From: a virus | DNA length: 21,133 nucleotides | IMG/VR virus record: IMGVR_UViG_3300027704_000200 | Location: 1-21,133 of that record | Direction: 5' to 3' (one strand) | Shown here: positions 1-7,772 of the stretch, in pieces | Position numbering within the stretch: the first letter of the stretch is position 1 | How the letters are laid out: each line of letters starts with the position of its first letter | Program-made: the position numbers and the translations under genes | Notes under the pieces: model-generated | Told to the model about the DNA's origin: nothing | Seen by the model: only the letters and a program-made list of their open reading frames with translations | Database searches by the model: none

Positions 1-870
1 GCTTTGGGATCATATATAGGTGCGACCGGTGGAGGAGCTGGTGTTGCAACTGTAAATGGTGTTTCGGGTGCGGTTACTTTAGTTGCGGGTACTAATGTTA
101 CTTTAGGTGTAGTTGGTCAAAATATAACTATTAATTCAGCTTCTTCTGGGGGTACTGTTACTTCGGTGGCGGCTACTTTTGGAGGTAATGCTTTCGCATT
201 AACTGGTTCACCTATAACTGGGGCAGGTACGTTAGCTATAACACCAGGGGGTAGTGTAACTCAGTATATTAATGGAGCAGGTAATTTAATTAATTTAACT
301 ACTTTGCCGGTAAACTTAGCTCCTTTAGCAGTGTCGAGAACATCGGGAGCGGCAACTTGGAATCCCACTACTAAGGTATTAGACATACCTAATTATTCTG
401 GAGAAATAACTTCTGTTACTGCCAATGGTTCAGATGGAGATGCAACGTTAGACTCCGGAACAAAGATTTTAAATATACCTAATTACAACTCTGCATACAA
501 AGAATTGTTTTTTCAAATAACTAATACAGGCGGAACATATTCTTCTTCAATACATAGAAACACTACTGGCGCTACTTTTACATTTGCTAGGACTGGTACT
601 GGTAGTTATGAAATGCAAGCTAGTTCCAATATATTCGGTGCCGCCGCTATAACTTTCTTTTCAGTAATGAATGCAAACAGAGTTGCACCTGCTTCAGGTA
701 CCGGTGTATTACCTCAACCTACGGTAGCTAGGTTAAAAACAAATAGTTTGTTTGTTGTTGAAGTATTTAGTAACAATACCGGAACTGTTGCAGGGGGAGC
801 TGCGGATATTCCAGGTTCTGGAGGATACAGTATTAATGTAGAGGTTAAAATAATAGCTGTGCCTGCCTAA
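1..870 (+). CDS. Tail fibre-like structural protein, 5' partial
   Basis: The frame is open to the left edge, so this is the C-terminal 289 codons of a longer protein. The TTG at base 4 is probably not the true start. The sequence is rich in Gly, Thr, Ser, Val and Asn, with short beta-strand-like repeats such as VTSVAATFGG and LAITPGG. There is also an internal repeat: VLDIPNY near residue 128 of this fragment and ILNIPNY about 30 residues later. This composition is typical of trimeric beta-helical phage fibres. The last 120 residues (from about KELFFQIT) look like a compact beta-rich terminal domain. It lies 14 bases upstream of another fibre gene. Fibre or other virion adsorption protein is inferred from composition and context; no enzymatic motif is visible. 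Confidence 0.65.
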   Translation, partial: ALGSYIGATGGGAGVATVNGVSGAVTLVAGTNVTLGVVGQNITINSASSGGTVTSVAATFGGNAFALTGSPITGAGTLAITPGGSVTQYINGAGNLINLTTLPVNLAPLAVSRTSGAATWNPTTKVLDIPNYSGEITSVTANGSDGDATLDSGTKILNIPNYNSAYKELFFQITNTGGTYSSSIHRNTTGATFTFARTGTGSYEMQASSNIFGAAAITFFSVMNANRVAPASGTGVLPQPTVARLKTNSLFVVEVFSNNTGTVAGGAADIPGSGGYSINVEVKIIAVPA

Positions 871-884
871 AATAAATATAATTT

Positions 885-3503
885 ATGTCTAGAATAATAT
901 CTTACCCGTATGACAATGATATAAAAGACGCAGATGCGTGGATTGGATCAGAAGCGTCAACTACGAGGACAAAGCAGTATACTGCTCAAGCGGTAGCTAA
1001 CTACCTTAATATAAACGGTAAGATTTCTATAGGAGGTCAAATGACCTACCAATACGTGCAAAACCCTTTGCAGGAAGCAGGTACTTTTTCGATAACCAGT
1101 GGTGGCCTAGATAATGTACCGTTTGCTAATATTACTGCATTGACATTAAGTATTACGGATAAGGTCGGTCAGAACGTGGTTGCTTTTTTAGATTACTTAG
1201 TAGGTTCAGATATACTTATAAGTAAGCAAAATGAAGTATCTTCATTTGGACACTATGGAGTAGTGTCTTACGTGGTAAGTCCTATCAATCCAGCGTTTTA
1301 TAACTTGGTGGTGGATCTTAAGGGTAGTAACGGTTCTATGAACTTCTTAGATATTTACGAGGCAATTAATTTTACATTGGCATCGGAGATAGTTGGGTCA
1401 TATACTTTCAATGTAGATAGTGACAATGGTACTACTACTCCTATACAGAATAATGATACTATTAACTTTGGTAGTAGCAATATAACTGTATCTAATGTAG
1501 GTTCTGCTATAAGCTTTAACTTACCTGTAACTGGTGTTACAGCCGGGGCTTATACTACAGCTAATATAACGGTTGATGCTTTTGGTAGAGTAACTGAAGC
1601 GGCTAGTGGTACTTCAGGCCCTGGAGGTACGGGTACAACTAACTTTGTTACTAAGTGGACTAATGGAACTACTTTAGGAGATTCTATTATATTTGATAAC
1701 GGCACTAATGTTGGAATTGGAACAACTAACCCCAGTTCTATTTTACACTTAAAAAGCAACACATCAACCTTAACTTTAGAAAGTTCTGATACCACTTTAG
1801 ACCCGGATCAAGTCTGGGCGTCTTTAGATTTTAAACAAAATGACGGAAGTCAAACGCCTACTGGATCTGTAGCTAATATCTCTGCAGTTTCTAAAGCTGG
1901 AAATACTAATTTTGGAAATTTACTTTTTCAAACAAAATCAAGACCAGCTGACGCTTACAATGACACTTTGTTCTTATCTAGTTCAGGCAACGCTGGAATA
2001 GGCACTACTAGTCCTAGTGAAAAATTAGAAGTTATTGGAACCATTAAAGCTAATTCAGTTAAAGTTGTAGCAAGCACAACAACAACAGAATTAACTACTG
2101 AACAATATGTACCAATAAAAGTTGTTAATACTGGAGGCTATGCTCACGCGAGAATAAATGGAATTGAAGTTGGAGGAAATACGTCTTCATCAAATGAAGG
2201 GTATATAAAAACACAAGATAATTCAAGAAAATTATTTTTAGACACAAATGGATGGAGGTTCTCTCAGTCAAACACAGAGTTTATGAGATTAACTTCTGAT
2301 GGTAAACTTGGTATCGGGACGACTAATCCTAATTCAAAGCTACACATAGAGAGTTCAATATCTAATGGTTCTGTGTTTAGAATTACAACAAGTACCTCCG
2401 GGGCGTTGCAACCTGTTTTTAATGCAGATATCATAGCTAATGGAGACACAGTTTTCGACTTAGGTAACTATAAGGATGCTACCAAAAAAATACAAATAAA
2501 ATCAGCTAACACTTCTTACATACAGCAAGTTGATGGATCAGGTGGTTTTGATATAAAAGGTTATTTAAAAACTTCACTGCAGACAGTAAACGGAGGAGGT
2601 GTGTTACAGCTTCATAGATACGGAGCTTTATCATTAAACGATGATGCGTCATACGCTCACACCCCATCTTCTGCTTTATATATAAATACCCTTTATAATA
2701 CGTCCACTGACTATTTGATGGTATTAGCTGATGAAGGTAATGATAAACTAGTTGTTGATTTAAACGGAAATGTTGGAATCGGAACTACTAGTCCAACAGC
2801 TAAACTACACTTATCTGACAGTGCTTCAGGAGGCAATCCTTCTTTTATAATTCAAGATAACGCTAGATCCGGTGCTGCTGCTTTAAATTATATATCATTA
2901 AAAGATTCTTTAAATGCTACTCAAGCTAAAATTGGTTATTTATCCAGCTTAAACACAGAGTTAACTTTTCAAAACTTAGTTGGGAATACAGATTTGGTCT
3001 CTAGTAGTCAACTTAAAGTTGCAGCAGGAACAAATATAATATTTAGTAATTCTGGAACTGAAAGGATGCGTATTATTGCTAACGGCAAAGTTGGAATCGG
3101 AACTACTAGTCCACTAAATACATTACAAGTCGTGGGCGGTTCTATAGGTATTGATTCCGAATTTGCAATTAGGGACAACAGAAATAATACATTAATAAGA
3201 CAGTCTCCAAATACAAGTGCCTCAAATAGAACACTTACAATAGGTAACGCTACTTACAACAATATTATAATGCCTAATGGCAACGTAGGAATAGGAACTA
3301 CAGCACCTCAAGCTAAATTGGATGTTAATGGTCCAATTAAAGTAGGTACTGCTCAAACCCTTGCGGCTTCTTCATCTACGGTAGGAGCAATTAGATATAG
3401 AGCGGGAAGCAATAATAGTTATATGGAAATGGTAATGCAAACTGGAGTGAGTGGCTTTACTCCAACATTTGCTTGGGTAATTATAAAAGAAAATACTTGG
3501 TAA
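885..3503 (+). CDS. Tail fibre protein with GIGTT repeats
   Basis: An 872-residue protein. The N-terminus (MSRIISYPYDNDIKDADAWIG) is of a kind seen as a virion-attachment segment in marine Bacteroidota phage fibres. Residues about 1-170 form this head region. After a Gly/Thr linker near residue 240 come six copies of a G-x-x-GIGTT-x-P-x-x-x-L motif, with GIGTT starting at residues 277, 371, 476, 631, 737 and 802. These are separated by 65-155 residues of variable sequence. The motif is common in phage fibres and usually comes before an S74-type intramolecular chaperone. Here the protein ends about 65 residues after the last copy with no recognisable S74 catalytic region. Role: receptor binding or adsorption, inferred from family. 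The start ATG follows AT-rich sequence and has no SD. Confidence 0.8.
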   Translation: MSRIISYPYDNDIKDADAWIGSEASTTRTKQYTAQAVANYLNINGKISIGGQMTYQYVQNPLQEAGTFSITSGGLDNVPFANITALTLSITDKVGQNVVAFLDYLVGSDILISKQNEVSSFGHYGVVSYVVSPINPAFYNLVVDLKGSNGSMNFLDIYEAINFTLASEIVGSYTFNVDSDNGTTTPIQNNDTINFGSSNITVSNVGSAISFNLPVTGVTAGAYTTANITVDAFGRVTEAASGTSGPGGTGTTNFVTKWTNGTTLGDSIIFDNGTNVGIGTTNPSSILHLKSNTSTLTLESSDTTLDPDQVWASLDFKQNDGSQTPTGSVANISAVSKAGNTNFGNLLFQTKSRPADAYNDTLFLSSSGNAGIGTTSPSEKLEVIGTIKANSVKVVASTTTTELTTEQYVPIKVVNTGGYAHARINGIEVGGNTSSSNEGYIKTQDNSRKLFLDTNGWRFSQSNTEFMRLTSDGKLGIGTTNPNSKLHIESSISNGSVFRITTSTSGALQPVFNADIIANGDTVFDLGNYKDATKKIQIKSANTSYIQQVDGSGGFDIKGYLKTSLQTVNGGGVLQLHRYGALSLNDDASYAHTPSSALYINTLYNTSTDYLMVLADEGNDKLVVDLNGNVGIGTTSPTAKLHLSDSASGGNPSFIIQDNARSGAAALNYISLKDSLNATQAKIGYLSSLNTELTFQNLVGNTDLVSSSQLKVAAGTNIIFSNSGTERMRIIANGKVGIGTTSPLNTLQVVGGSIGIDSEFAIRDNRNNTLIRQSPNTSASNRTLTIGNATYNNIIMPNGNVGIGTTAPQAKLDVNGPIKVGTAQTLAASSSTVGAIRYRAGSNNSYMEMVMQTGVSGFTPTFAWVIIKENTW
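1713..3302 (+). repeat. Six GIGTT motif repeats in the fibre gene
   Basis: Copies of the GIGTT codon block begin at 1713, 1995, 2310, 2775, 3093 and 3288, all in frame. Two of them, 2772-2795 and 3090-3113, are identical over 24 bases. The other copies differ at synonymous positions. The near-identical copies could support recombination within the fibre or with other phages. Confidence 0.85.
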
Positions 3504-3519
3504 TAATAAATAAATAAAT

Positions 3520-3885
3520 ATGATAACTTACGAATGGAATTGTAAAACAGTAGACGTTTATCCTATGGAAGGAGAAAACGCGGATGTAGTGTATAATGTG
3601 CATTGGATTGTATCGGGAATATCTGATCAGTTAGATCCACAAGGAAATCCTTACTCTGCAACTAATATTGGAACGCAAATTTTAAATACTAGCGACATAA
3701 CAGACTTTATACCTTTTGAAGACTTAACCAATGAGCAAGCTGTTACTTGGACTAAGTCAGCAATGGGTGAAGAGCAAGTTGCTGCTATTGAAACAAATAT
3801 TGCAAACAGTATAGAGTTAGAAATAAACCCGACTTCAATAACATTGGTAATAGGTGAGCCTATACCGCCAGAAGACGGAGAATAA
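3520..3885 (+). CDS. Small conserved phage protein (DUF7936-like)
   Basis: A 121-residue protein with start region MITYEWNCKTVDVYP, a central NVHWIVSG stretch, and YSATNIGTQIL followed by DLTNEQAVTWTKSAMGEEQV. I recognise this as a small family found in many marine phages, often near tail fibres, and believe it corresponds to DUF7936. That family name is from memory and uncertain. The last 15 residues are acidic and Pro-rich. There is no known catalytic motif. The start is preceded by TAAA tetranucleotide repeats (3506-3519) and no SD. By position it may be a fibre-associated or virion protein, but its function is unknown. Confidence 0.7.
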   Translation: MITYEWNCKTVDVYPMEGENADVVYNVHWIVSGISDQLDPQGNPYSATNIGTQILNTSDITDFIPFEDLTNEQAVTWTKSAMGEEQVAAIETNIANSIELEINPTSITLVIGEPIPPEDGE

Positions 3886-3944
3886 ATTGTATAAATACGT
3901 AGCTTTTTAAAATTACATGTGATTATATAATAAAATCTAATCAA

Positions 3945-5483
3945 ATGAATCAAATAGTAAAAGAATTTAGCTTCGGAAGCGAGGGTAAAGATAAAGTATT
4001 TAAAGGTATTGAAAAATTAACAAAAGCCGTAGCTTCCACTTTAGGAGCTGGCGGTGATTGTGTTATATTTGAAGATGCGCAGGGAATACCGGTTATAACA
4101 AAAGACGGTGTTACTGTGGCGGAATTATCAGTGCTATTAGATCCTGTAGAAAACATGGGAGCTTCATTGGTTAAGCAAGCAGCAAGGAGAACAGTTGAAG
4201 AAGCAGGTGACGGAACAACAACGGCTACGGTATTAGCTTATGCAATACTAAAAGAGTTTAATGATTCCGAAATGAAGTTTACAAATCGCGAAATAAGAGA
4301 AGCTATAAATAACGTAACTGAAAAAACTTTAAACTACTTAGATAAATGCAGTAAACCAGTTGTTGGTAAAATGATTGACGAAGTTGCAACTATATCTACA
4401 AATAGTGATTTAGAATTAGGTGAGTTAATTGCAGACGCTTATAGAGCTGTAGATTTAACCGGGGTTGTTATGATGGAAACATCACAGGATGGCGAAACAA
4501 ACATAGAGATTGTTGAAGGAGTTCAGTATGAAAAAGGTTTTACTAACAATCACTTTGTAACTAACACGGCTAACAATACAGCTGAGTTAATTAATCCTAA
4601 GATATTGCTTGTAGATTCAGCGGTTGATAGTATCAGACAGATACAGACAATACTGGAGCACGTAATAAAAAATAACATACCTTTATTAATTGTAGGTGAT
4701 GTAGAGGCAAAAGTAGCTGCAGCATTAGCAATGAATAAAAACAAAGGGTCTATAAAGATAAATATAGTTCCAGCACCCACACATGGTGTAAATAGAAAAG
4801 AAATATTTGATGATTTGGCTTTATTAACAGGAGCTACGGTTATAAGTGAAAACTTAGGTGATGATTTAGATTTAATCGATCTATCTTGTTTAGGTACTTG
4901 TATAAAAGCTATATCAACGTTTAGAGATACCGTTTTTCAAATAGATGAAGAACAATCAGAAGAAATACAAGATATAATAACAACTATAAAAGGTGAGTTG
5001 CTTTGTGAATCAAATAGCGGCAAAGTAATTAAACTTGAAAAAAGACTAGCAATGTTAGCTGCAAAATTAGCGGTTGTAAAAGTTGGTGGTAATTCAGATG
5101 TTGAATTAAACGAAAAGAAAGATAGAGTAGAAGATGCAATATGCGCAACTAAAGCTGCTATTAAAGAAGGAGTGGTTGCTGGAGGTGGAATAGCCCTGGT
5201 TGCTGCAAGTAAAGAAATTAAAACCACTAATCCAGCAGAAGAAGTTGTATTAAAAGCTTTGTTATACCCTTGTGTAACTATATTAAGTAACGCAGGACTA
5301 CCATATCGGAACATTGACAAAAAAGATTTTGGTATTGATGTTAAAAACGGAAAAGAGGTTAATATGTTTAAAGCAGGAATTATAGATCCTGTATTGGTTA
5401 CAAAATCAGCTTTAAAGAACGCTGCGTCAGTTGCTTCGACAATATTGTCAACTAACTGTGTTATGTCTAACGTAAGAGGATAA
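3945..5483 (+). CDS. groEL: Phage-encoded chaperonin GroEL (Cpn60)
   Basis: A 512-residue group I chaperonin: an ATP-driven folding chamber, expected in the cytoplasm. ATP-site residues are intact: ITKDG (Asp54), AGDGTTT (Asp89), VVAGGG (410-415), and RVEDA with Asp397, equivalent to E. coli Asp398. The P-loop-like TLGPKG of host GroEL reads TLGAGG (32-37). The apical region runs from about 190 to 370. The conserved end GIIDP..VTKSALKNAASVAS is present. The protein stops at residue 512, without the C-terminal GGM repeats (E. coli has 548 residues). Several apical residues that bind substrate and GroES differ from the host type. groES starts one base after the stop. The 59-base AT-rich gap upstream (3886-3944) could hold a promoter, but I see no clear Bacteroidota -33/-7 match. 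Probable job: folding of capsid or other virion proteins. Confidence 0.95.
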   Translation: MNQIVKEFSFGSEGKDKVFKGIEKLTKAVASTLGAGGDCVIFEDAQGIPVITKDGVTVAELSVLLDPVENMGASLVKQAARRTVEEAGDGTTTATVLAYAILKEFNDSEMKFTNREIREAINNVTEKTLNYLDKCSKPVVGKMIDEVATISTNSDLELGELIADAYRAVDLTGVVMMETSQDGETNIEIVEGVQYEKGFTNNHFVTNTANNTAELINPKILLVDSAVDSIRQIQTILEHVIKNNIPLLIVGDVEAKVAAALAMNKNKGSIKINIVPAPTHGVNRKEIFDDLALLTGATVISENLGDDLDLIDLSCLGTCIKAISTFRDTVFQIDEEQSEEIQDIITTIKGELLCESNSGKVIKLEKRLAMLAAKLAVVKVGGNSDVELNEKKDRVEDAICATKAAIKEGVVAGGGIALVAASKEIKTTNPAEEVVLKALLYPCVTILSNAGLPYRNIDKKDFGIDVKNGKEVNMFKAGIIDPVLVTKSALKNAASVASTILSTNCVMSNVRG

Positions 5484-5484
5484 T

Positions 5485-5745
5485 ATGAAAGCAATAGGTA
5501 GAAACATAATAATAAACAAATTAAAAGAAGGTATCACTAAAACAAAAGGTGGTTTACTTCTTTCAGAAGCACATAGAGAAGATATAAGATATGTAGAAGC
5601 TACAGTTGTATCGACAGGATCTGAATGTGATGGAATAAATAAAGACGATGTAATCTATTACGATAGACACGCTGGTCACAAGATAGAGCTAGATAGAGAA
5701 ACGTATCACGTTATTAAAGCTCAAGATGTAGTCTTTGTTTTATGA
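5485..5745 (+). CDS. groES: Phage co-chaperonin GroES (Cpn10)
   Basis: An 86-residue protein of normal Cpn10 length, the lid of the GroEL chamber. The mobile-loop region lies at about 17-33 and contains KTKGGLLL, where the LLL at 24-26 corresponds to the hydrophobic IVL tripeptide that docks on GroEL. Later features fit the Cpn10 beta-barrel: KDDVIYYDRHAGHKIELD, and the C-terminal AQDVVFVL, which matches the usual EDILAVV ending. It starts one base after groEL and overlaps the next gene by 4 bases (ATGA), so the three are very likely co-translated. Phage Cpn10 proteins such as T4 gp31 serve major capsid folding; here the partner is probably the adjacent phage GroEL, but host GroEL is also possible. 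Confidence 0.9.
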   Translation: MKAIGRNIIINKLKEGITKTKGGLLLSEAHREDIRYVEATVVSTGSECDGINKDDVIYYDRHAGHKIELDRETYHVIKAQDVVFVL

Positions 5746-6194
5746 GAGAATTAACAGGACAAGATTTAAGAGAGATTGGATTGTTAAAGCATTATAGAAT
5801 CATAAGACGATGGGTTGCTAAAAAGACTAATCTTAATCACGCTGATATCGAACTGTTAATTTACTTCGATTGTTTAGGAGAGTTTAGGAAGCGTGATTTT
5901 GAAGACGGTACGTTAATATACTCTTGGGACAATAGGAGATGGAATAGACTACTTAAAGACGGCTGGATTGTAAAATACAGAGGTTTTACCGGTAGTCGTT
6001 CTGATAAGAGTTATAGTTTGTATAAAATTAGTCTACAAATGAAAAACATCATACAACAGATGTACAGGATAATGTTAGGCAAAGAAGATATACCTACGTC
6101 AACGAGACGTAACCCTGCTATGAAAAGAATATCATATAGTGATAAAACTTTAGCTGCAGCAATAGGTAAAGTTAATAGCGATAAAACAAGATAG
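5742..6194 (+). CDS. Putative winged-helix DNA-binding protein
   Basis: A 150-residue basic protein. Residues about 12-95 have the look of a MarR-type winged helix: helix KHYRIIRRWVAKKT, NHADIELLIYFDCLGEF, a turn, WDNRRWNRLLKDGWI as a probable recognition helix, and a beta-wing KYRGFTGSRSDKSYSLYKIS. A helical part follows (MKNIIQQMYRIMLG) and then a polar tail. It overlaps groES by 4 bases (ATGA), which suggests translational coupling. It may regulate late genes or be a structural DNA-binding protein. The fold call is by eye. No diagnostic active-site motif is expected or seen. Confidence 0.5.
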   Translation: MRELTGQDLREIGLLKHYRIIRRWVAKKTNLNHADIELLIYFDCLGEFRKRDFEDGTLIYSWDNRRWNRLLKDGWIVKYRGFTGSRSDKSYSLYKISLQMKNIIQQMYRIMLGKEDIPTSTRRNPAMKRISYSDKTLAAAIGKVNSDKTR

Positions 6195-6196
6195 TT

Positions 6197-6412
6197 ATGA
6201 TTCAAGACACTACAGAGATTCCACAAGCATTAGATGTAATTAATCCAGTAGAGGGTATAATTCCTCCACCTGAGATGACATCGACTCAACCACCTAAAGG
6301 TAGATTTAGTGATTCAGATAGAATGGCTGCAAATAACGCTTTTAGTACAGAGGAAGAAAGAAAGGAGTCTATGAGAATGGGTTCTCAAATTATAAACAAT
6401 AAGATAGCATAA
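6197..6412 (+). CDS. Hypothetical protein, Pro-rich
   Basis: A 71-residue protein that I do not recognise. The N-terminal half is Pro-rich (GIIPPPEM, TQPPKGRF). The C-terminal half is charged and probably helical, with FSTEEERKESMRMG. It starts 2 bases after the previous stop and ends 1 base before the next gene, so it belongs to the same transcript. No signal peptide or membrane segment is visible. Confidence 0.6.
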   Translation: MIQDTTEIPQALDVINPVEGIIPPPEMTSTQPPKGRFSDSDRMAANNAFSTEEERKESMRMGSQIINNKIA

Positions 6413-6413
6413 T

Positions 6414-6623
6414 ATGGATTACACAAAAAAAATAGTACCTATAGCAACGGGTAAAGCTTCAGGAGAAGTGGGTGAAAATGCTTTATGGGATGGACCTTTA
6501 AGTCAAATGGGTAGACCTCACGGAAAAGGATCTTCGTCTGGAATAAACGGAATGCAAGTATTAAAATATCCTTGTAGTTATGAAGCAGGACCTATTACTC
6601 AGATAGCTAAGGGTCGTTCTTAA
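6414..6623 (+). CDS. Hypothetical protein, Gly-rich
   Basis: A 69-residue protein, Gly/Ser-rich (GRPHGKGSSSGINGMQV), with one Cys and a C-terminal GPITQIAKGRS. I do not recognise a domain. Its stop codon overlaps the start of the endolysin gene (TAATG), so the two are probably translated together. It could be a small virion protein; there is no direct evidence for that. Confidence 0.6.
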   Translation: MDYTKKIVPIATGKASGEVGENALWDGPLSQMGRPHGKGSSSGINGMQVLKYPCSYEAGPITQIAKGRS

Positions 6624-7009
6624 TGAAATTAACAAACAACTTTAATAAATCAGAGTTTGAATGTAATTGCGGTTGTGAAATGCCTAATGAAGTATTTTTA
6701 CAAATACAAAAACTGGCAAATCAATTACAATACGTTCGGGATTTTATAAGGTTACCAATAAATATAACCAATGCATATCGTTGCCCAAGCCACAACAAAA
6801 AAGTAGGTGGAGTTTCAAACAGCCAACACATATTAGGCAAGGCGGCAGATTTGCAAGTTAATGATTCTAATCCAGAAGCTATATTTCAAGTTATAGATAC
6901 GCTTGCTGAATACGGACACGTACTACAAGGAGGATTGGGATTATATAACACATTTGTGCATTACGATATTCGTAAAACAAGAACACGCTGGGATAAAACA
7001 AAAGAATAG
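6623..7009 (+). CDS. Endolysin, M15-type peptidase
   Basis: A 128-residue zinc peptidase-like protein of the M15 (D-Ala-D-Ala carboxypeptidase / L-Ala-D-Glu endopeptidase) group, expected to cut peptidoglycan cross-links at lysis. Ligand motifs are visible: SQH..GKAAD with His69 and Asp76, and FVHYD with His113. AYRCPSHN at 51-58 is also typical of the family. An N-terminal CNCGC stretch (14-18) is common in phage M15_3 proteins. There is no signal peptide, so export would need a holin; a holin-like gene lies 2.4 kb downstream. Length fits single-domain phage endolysins. Confidence 0.85.
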   Translation: MKLTNNFNKSEFECNCGCEMPNEVFLQIQKLANQLQYVRDFIRLPINITNAYRCPSHNKKVGGVSNSQHILGKAADLQVNDSNPEAIFQVIDTLAEYGHVLQGGLGLYNTFVHYDIRKTRTRWDKTKE

Positions 7010-7011
7010 TT

Positions 7012-7134
7012 ATGGCAAAAGCATTTAAGGTACATAAAATGTACAAAGGTAAAATTACTAAGACAGCTAACACTATGGCTCAGCATAATGCTTTAAAAAA
7101 GCAAGGCTATAGCCACACTAAATCTAAAAAGTAA
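7012..7134 (+). CDS. Very small basic protein, 40 residues
   Basis: This reads MAKAFKVHKMYKGKITKTAN and then a His/Lys-rich tail ending HTKSKK. About a quarter of the residues are Lys. The start is 2 bases after the endolysin stop. Its TAA overlaps the ATG of the next gene (TAATG). The exact fit between two genes and the similar composition of its neighbours support it as real. It may bind nucleic acid; no known family is recognised. Confidence 0.7.
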   Translation: MAKAFKVHKMYKGKITKTANTMAQHNALKKQGYSHTKSKK

Positions 7135-7514
7135 TGGCCGCTCCAAAAAAACCAGTAAAGAAAAAAGCAACTCCTAAAAAGAAAGTTGTTGCTAAAAAGA
7201 AAGCGGCTCCTAAGAAAAAATCTACCAGAGCAGAAAAAAATGCTCCTTCGCGTAAAAAATCTAAAGGTAATTATGCTAAAGTAAAAAAAGGCAAAGGTAC
7301 TGGTAAAAAAGCAGGTGGAGGAATGACAGCTAAAGGTGTTGCAACCTATCGCAAAAATAATCCAGGCAGTAAATTAAAAACAGCGGTTACTAAGCCACCA
7401 TCACAATTAAAGCCCGGAAGTAAACCAGCTAAAAGACGTAAAGCATTTTGTGCTAGATCCAAAAGCTGGAAATCAGAAAGAGGATTGGCTGCACGAAGAA
7501 AATGGAACTGTTAA
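7134..7514 (+). CDS. Lys-rich histone-H1-like protein, DUF6321-like C-terminus
   Basis: A 126-residue, extremely basic protein. Residues 1-60 are Lys/Ala/Pro repeats (PKKPVKKKATPKKK...) like histone H1 tails. Residues about 63-126 contain GGGMTAKGVATYRKNNPGSK, a KPPSQLKPGSKPAKRRKAFCAR block, and a final RKWNC. I recognise this from cyanophage and other marine phage proteins, and believe it is DUF6321. The usual insert before the final motif is short here. Probable role: binding or compacting DNA, perhaps inside the capsid, inferred from charge. Its start overlaps the upstream stop (TAATG). Confidence 0.75.
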   Translation: MAAPKKPVKKKATPKKKVVAKKKAAPKKKSTRAEKNAPSRKKSKGNYAKVKKGKGTGKKAGGGMTAKGVATYRKNNPGSKLKTAVTKPPSQLKPGSKPAKRRKAFCARSKSWKSERGLAARRKWNC

Positions 7515-7515
7515 T

Positions 7516-7650
7516 ATGAAGAACAAAAAAAATTGCGGTTGTCTTAGTAAATACATGAAGCCGTCTATACAAGGAACCAAAGGTTCAAAAGGTAGAAACG
7601 GATGGGATGCAAAACCTGTTTATAGAATAACTAATCCAGGTAGAAGATGA
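7516..7650 (+). CDS. Very small basic protein with CGC motif, 44 residues
   Basis: It begins MKNKKNCGCLSKYMKPS and ends NPGRR. It is rich in Lys and Gly, with two Cys close together (CGC). The ATG at 7516 is one base past the upstream stop. A longer in-frame start at 7450 would lie inside the previous gene and is less likely. Its TGA overlaps the next ATG (ATGA). Function unknown; it belongs to the basic-protein cluster. Confidence 0.65.
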   Translation: MKNKKNCGCLSKYMKPSIQGTKGSKGRNGWDAKPVYRITNPGRR

Positions 7651-7772
7651 AAAAGAAAAAAACAAAAAAGGATGCTTGCTACCATAAGATCAAAGGATCT
7701 TATAAAGTGTTTCCATCTGCTTACGCAAGCGGCGCTATAGCTAAGTGCCGTAAAAATAAAGGTAAGAAATAA
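7647..7772 (+). CDS. Very small basic protein, SAYASGAIAKCR motif
   Basis: A 41-residue protein: a Lys-rich start, then DACYHKIKGSYKVFPSAY and ASGAIAKCRKNKGKK. The DACYHK..Y.V.PSAYASGA...CR pattern is one I recognise from many marine phages, often at the end of longer basic proteins. Here it stands alone. It overlaps its neighbours at both ends (ATGA at the start, TAATG at the stop). Probable virion or DNA-associated protein; function unproven. Confidence 0.75.
   Translation: MKKKKTKKDACYHKIKGSYKVFPSAYASGAIAKCRKNKGKK

Noticed and set aside
1034-1047. Inverted repeat AGGTCA-AA-TGACCT
   Set aside because: It is short, lies inside the fibre gene and appears only once. It is likely to be chance.
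3886-3944. Possible Bacteroidota promoter before groEL (TTG at 3887 and TAGCTTT at 3900)
   Set aside because: The spacing between the two boxes is about 10 bases, far below the roughly 19 expected for the -33/-7 pair.
4937-5494. 185-codon open frame on the - strand across groEL
   Set aside because: It is antisense to a clearly conserved chaperonin, with no recognisable protein features. It reflects the AT-rich codon pattern of the real gene.
7450-7515. Upstream in-frame ATG for the 44-residue basic protein
   Set aside because: It would overlap the end of the DUF6321-like gene by 65 bases, whereas ATG 7516 sits one base after that stop.
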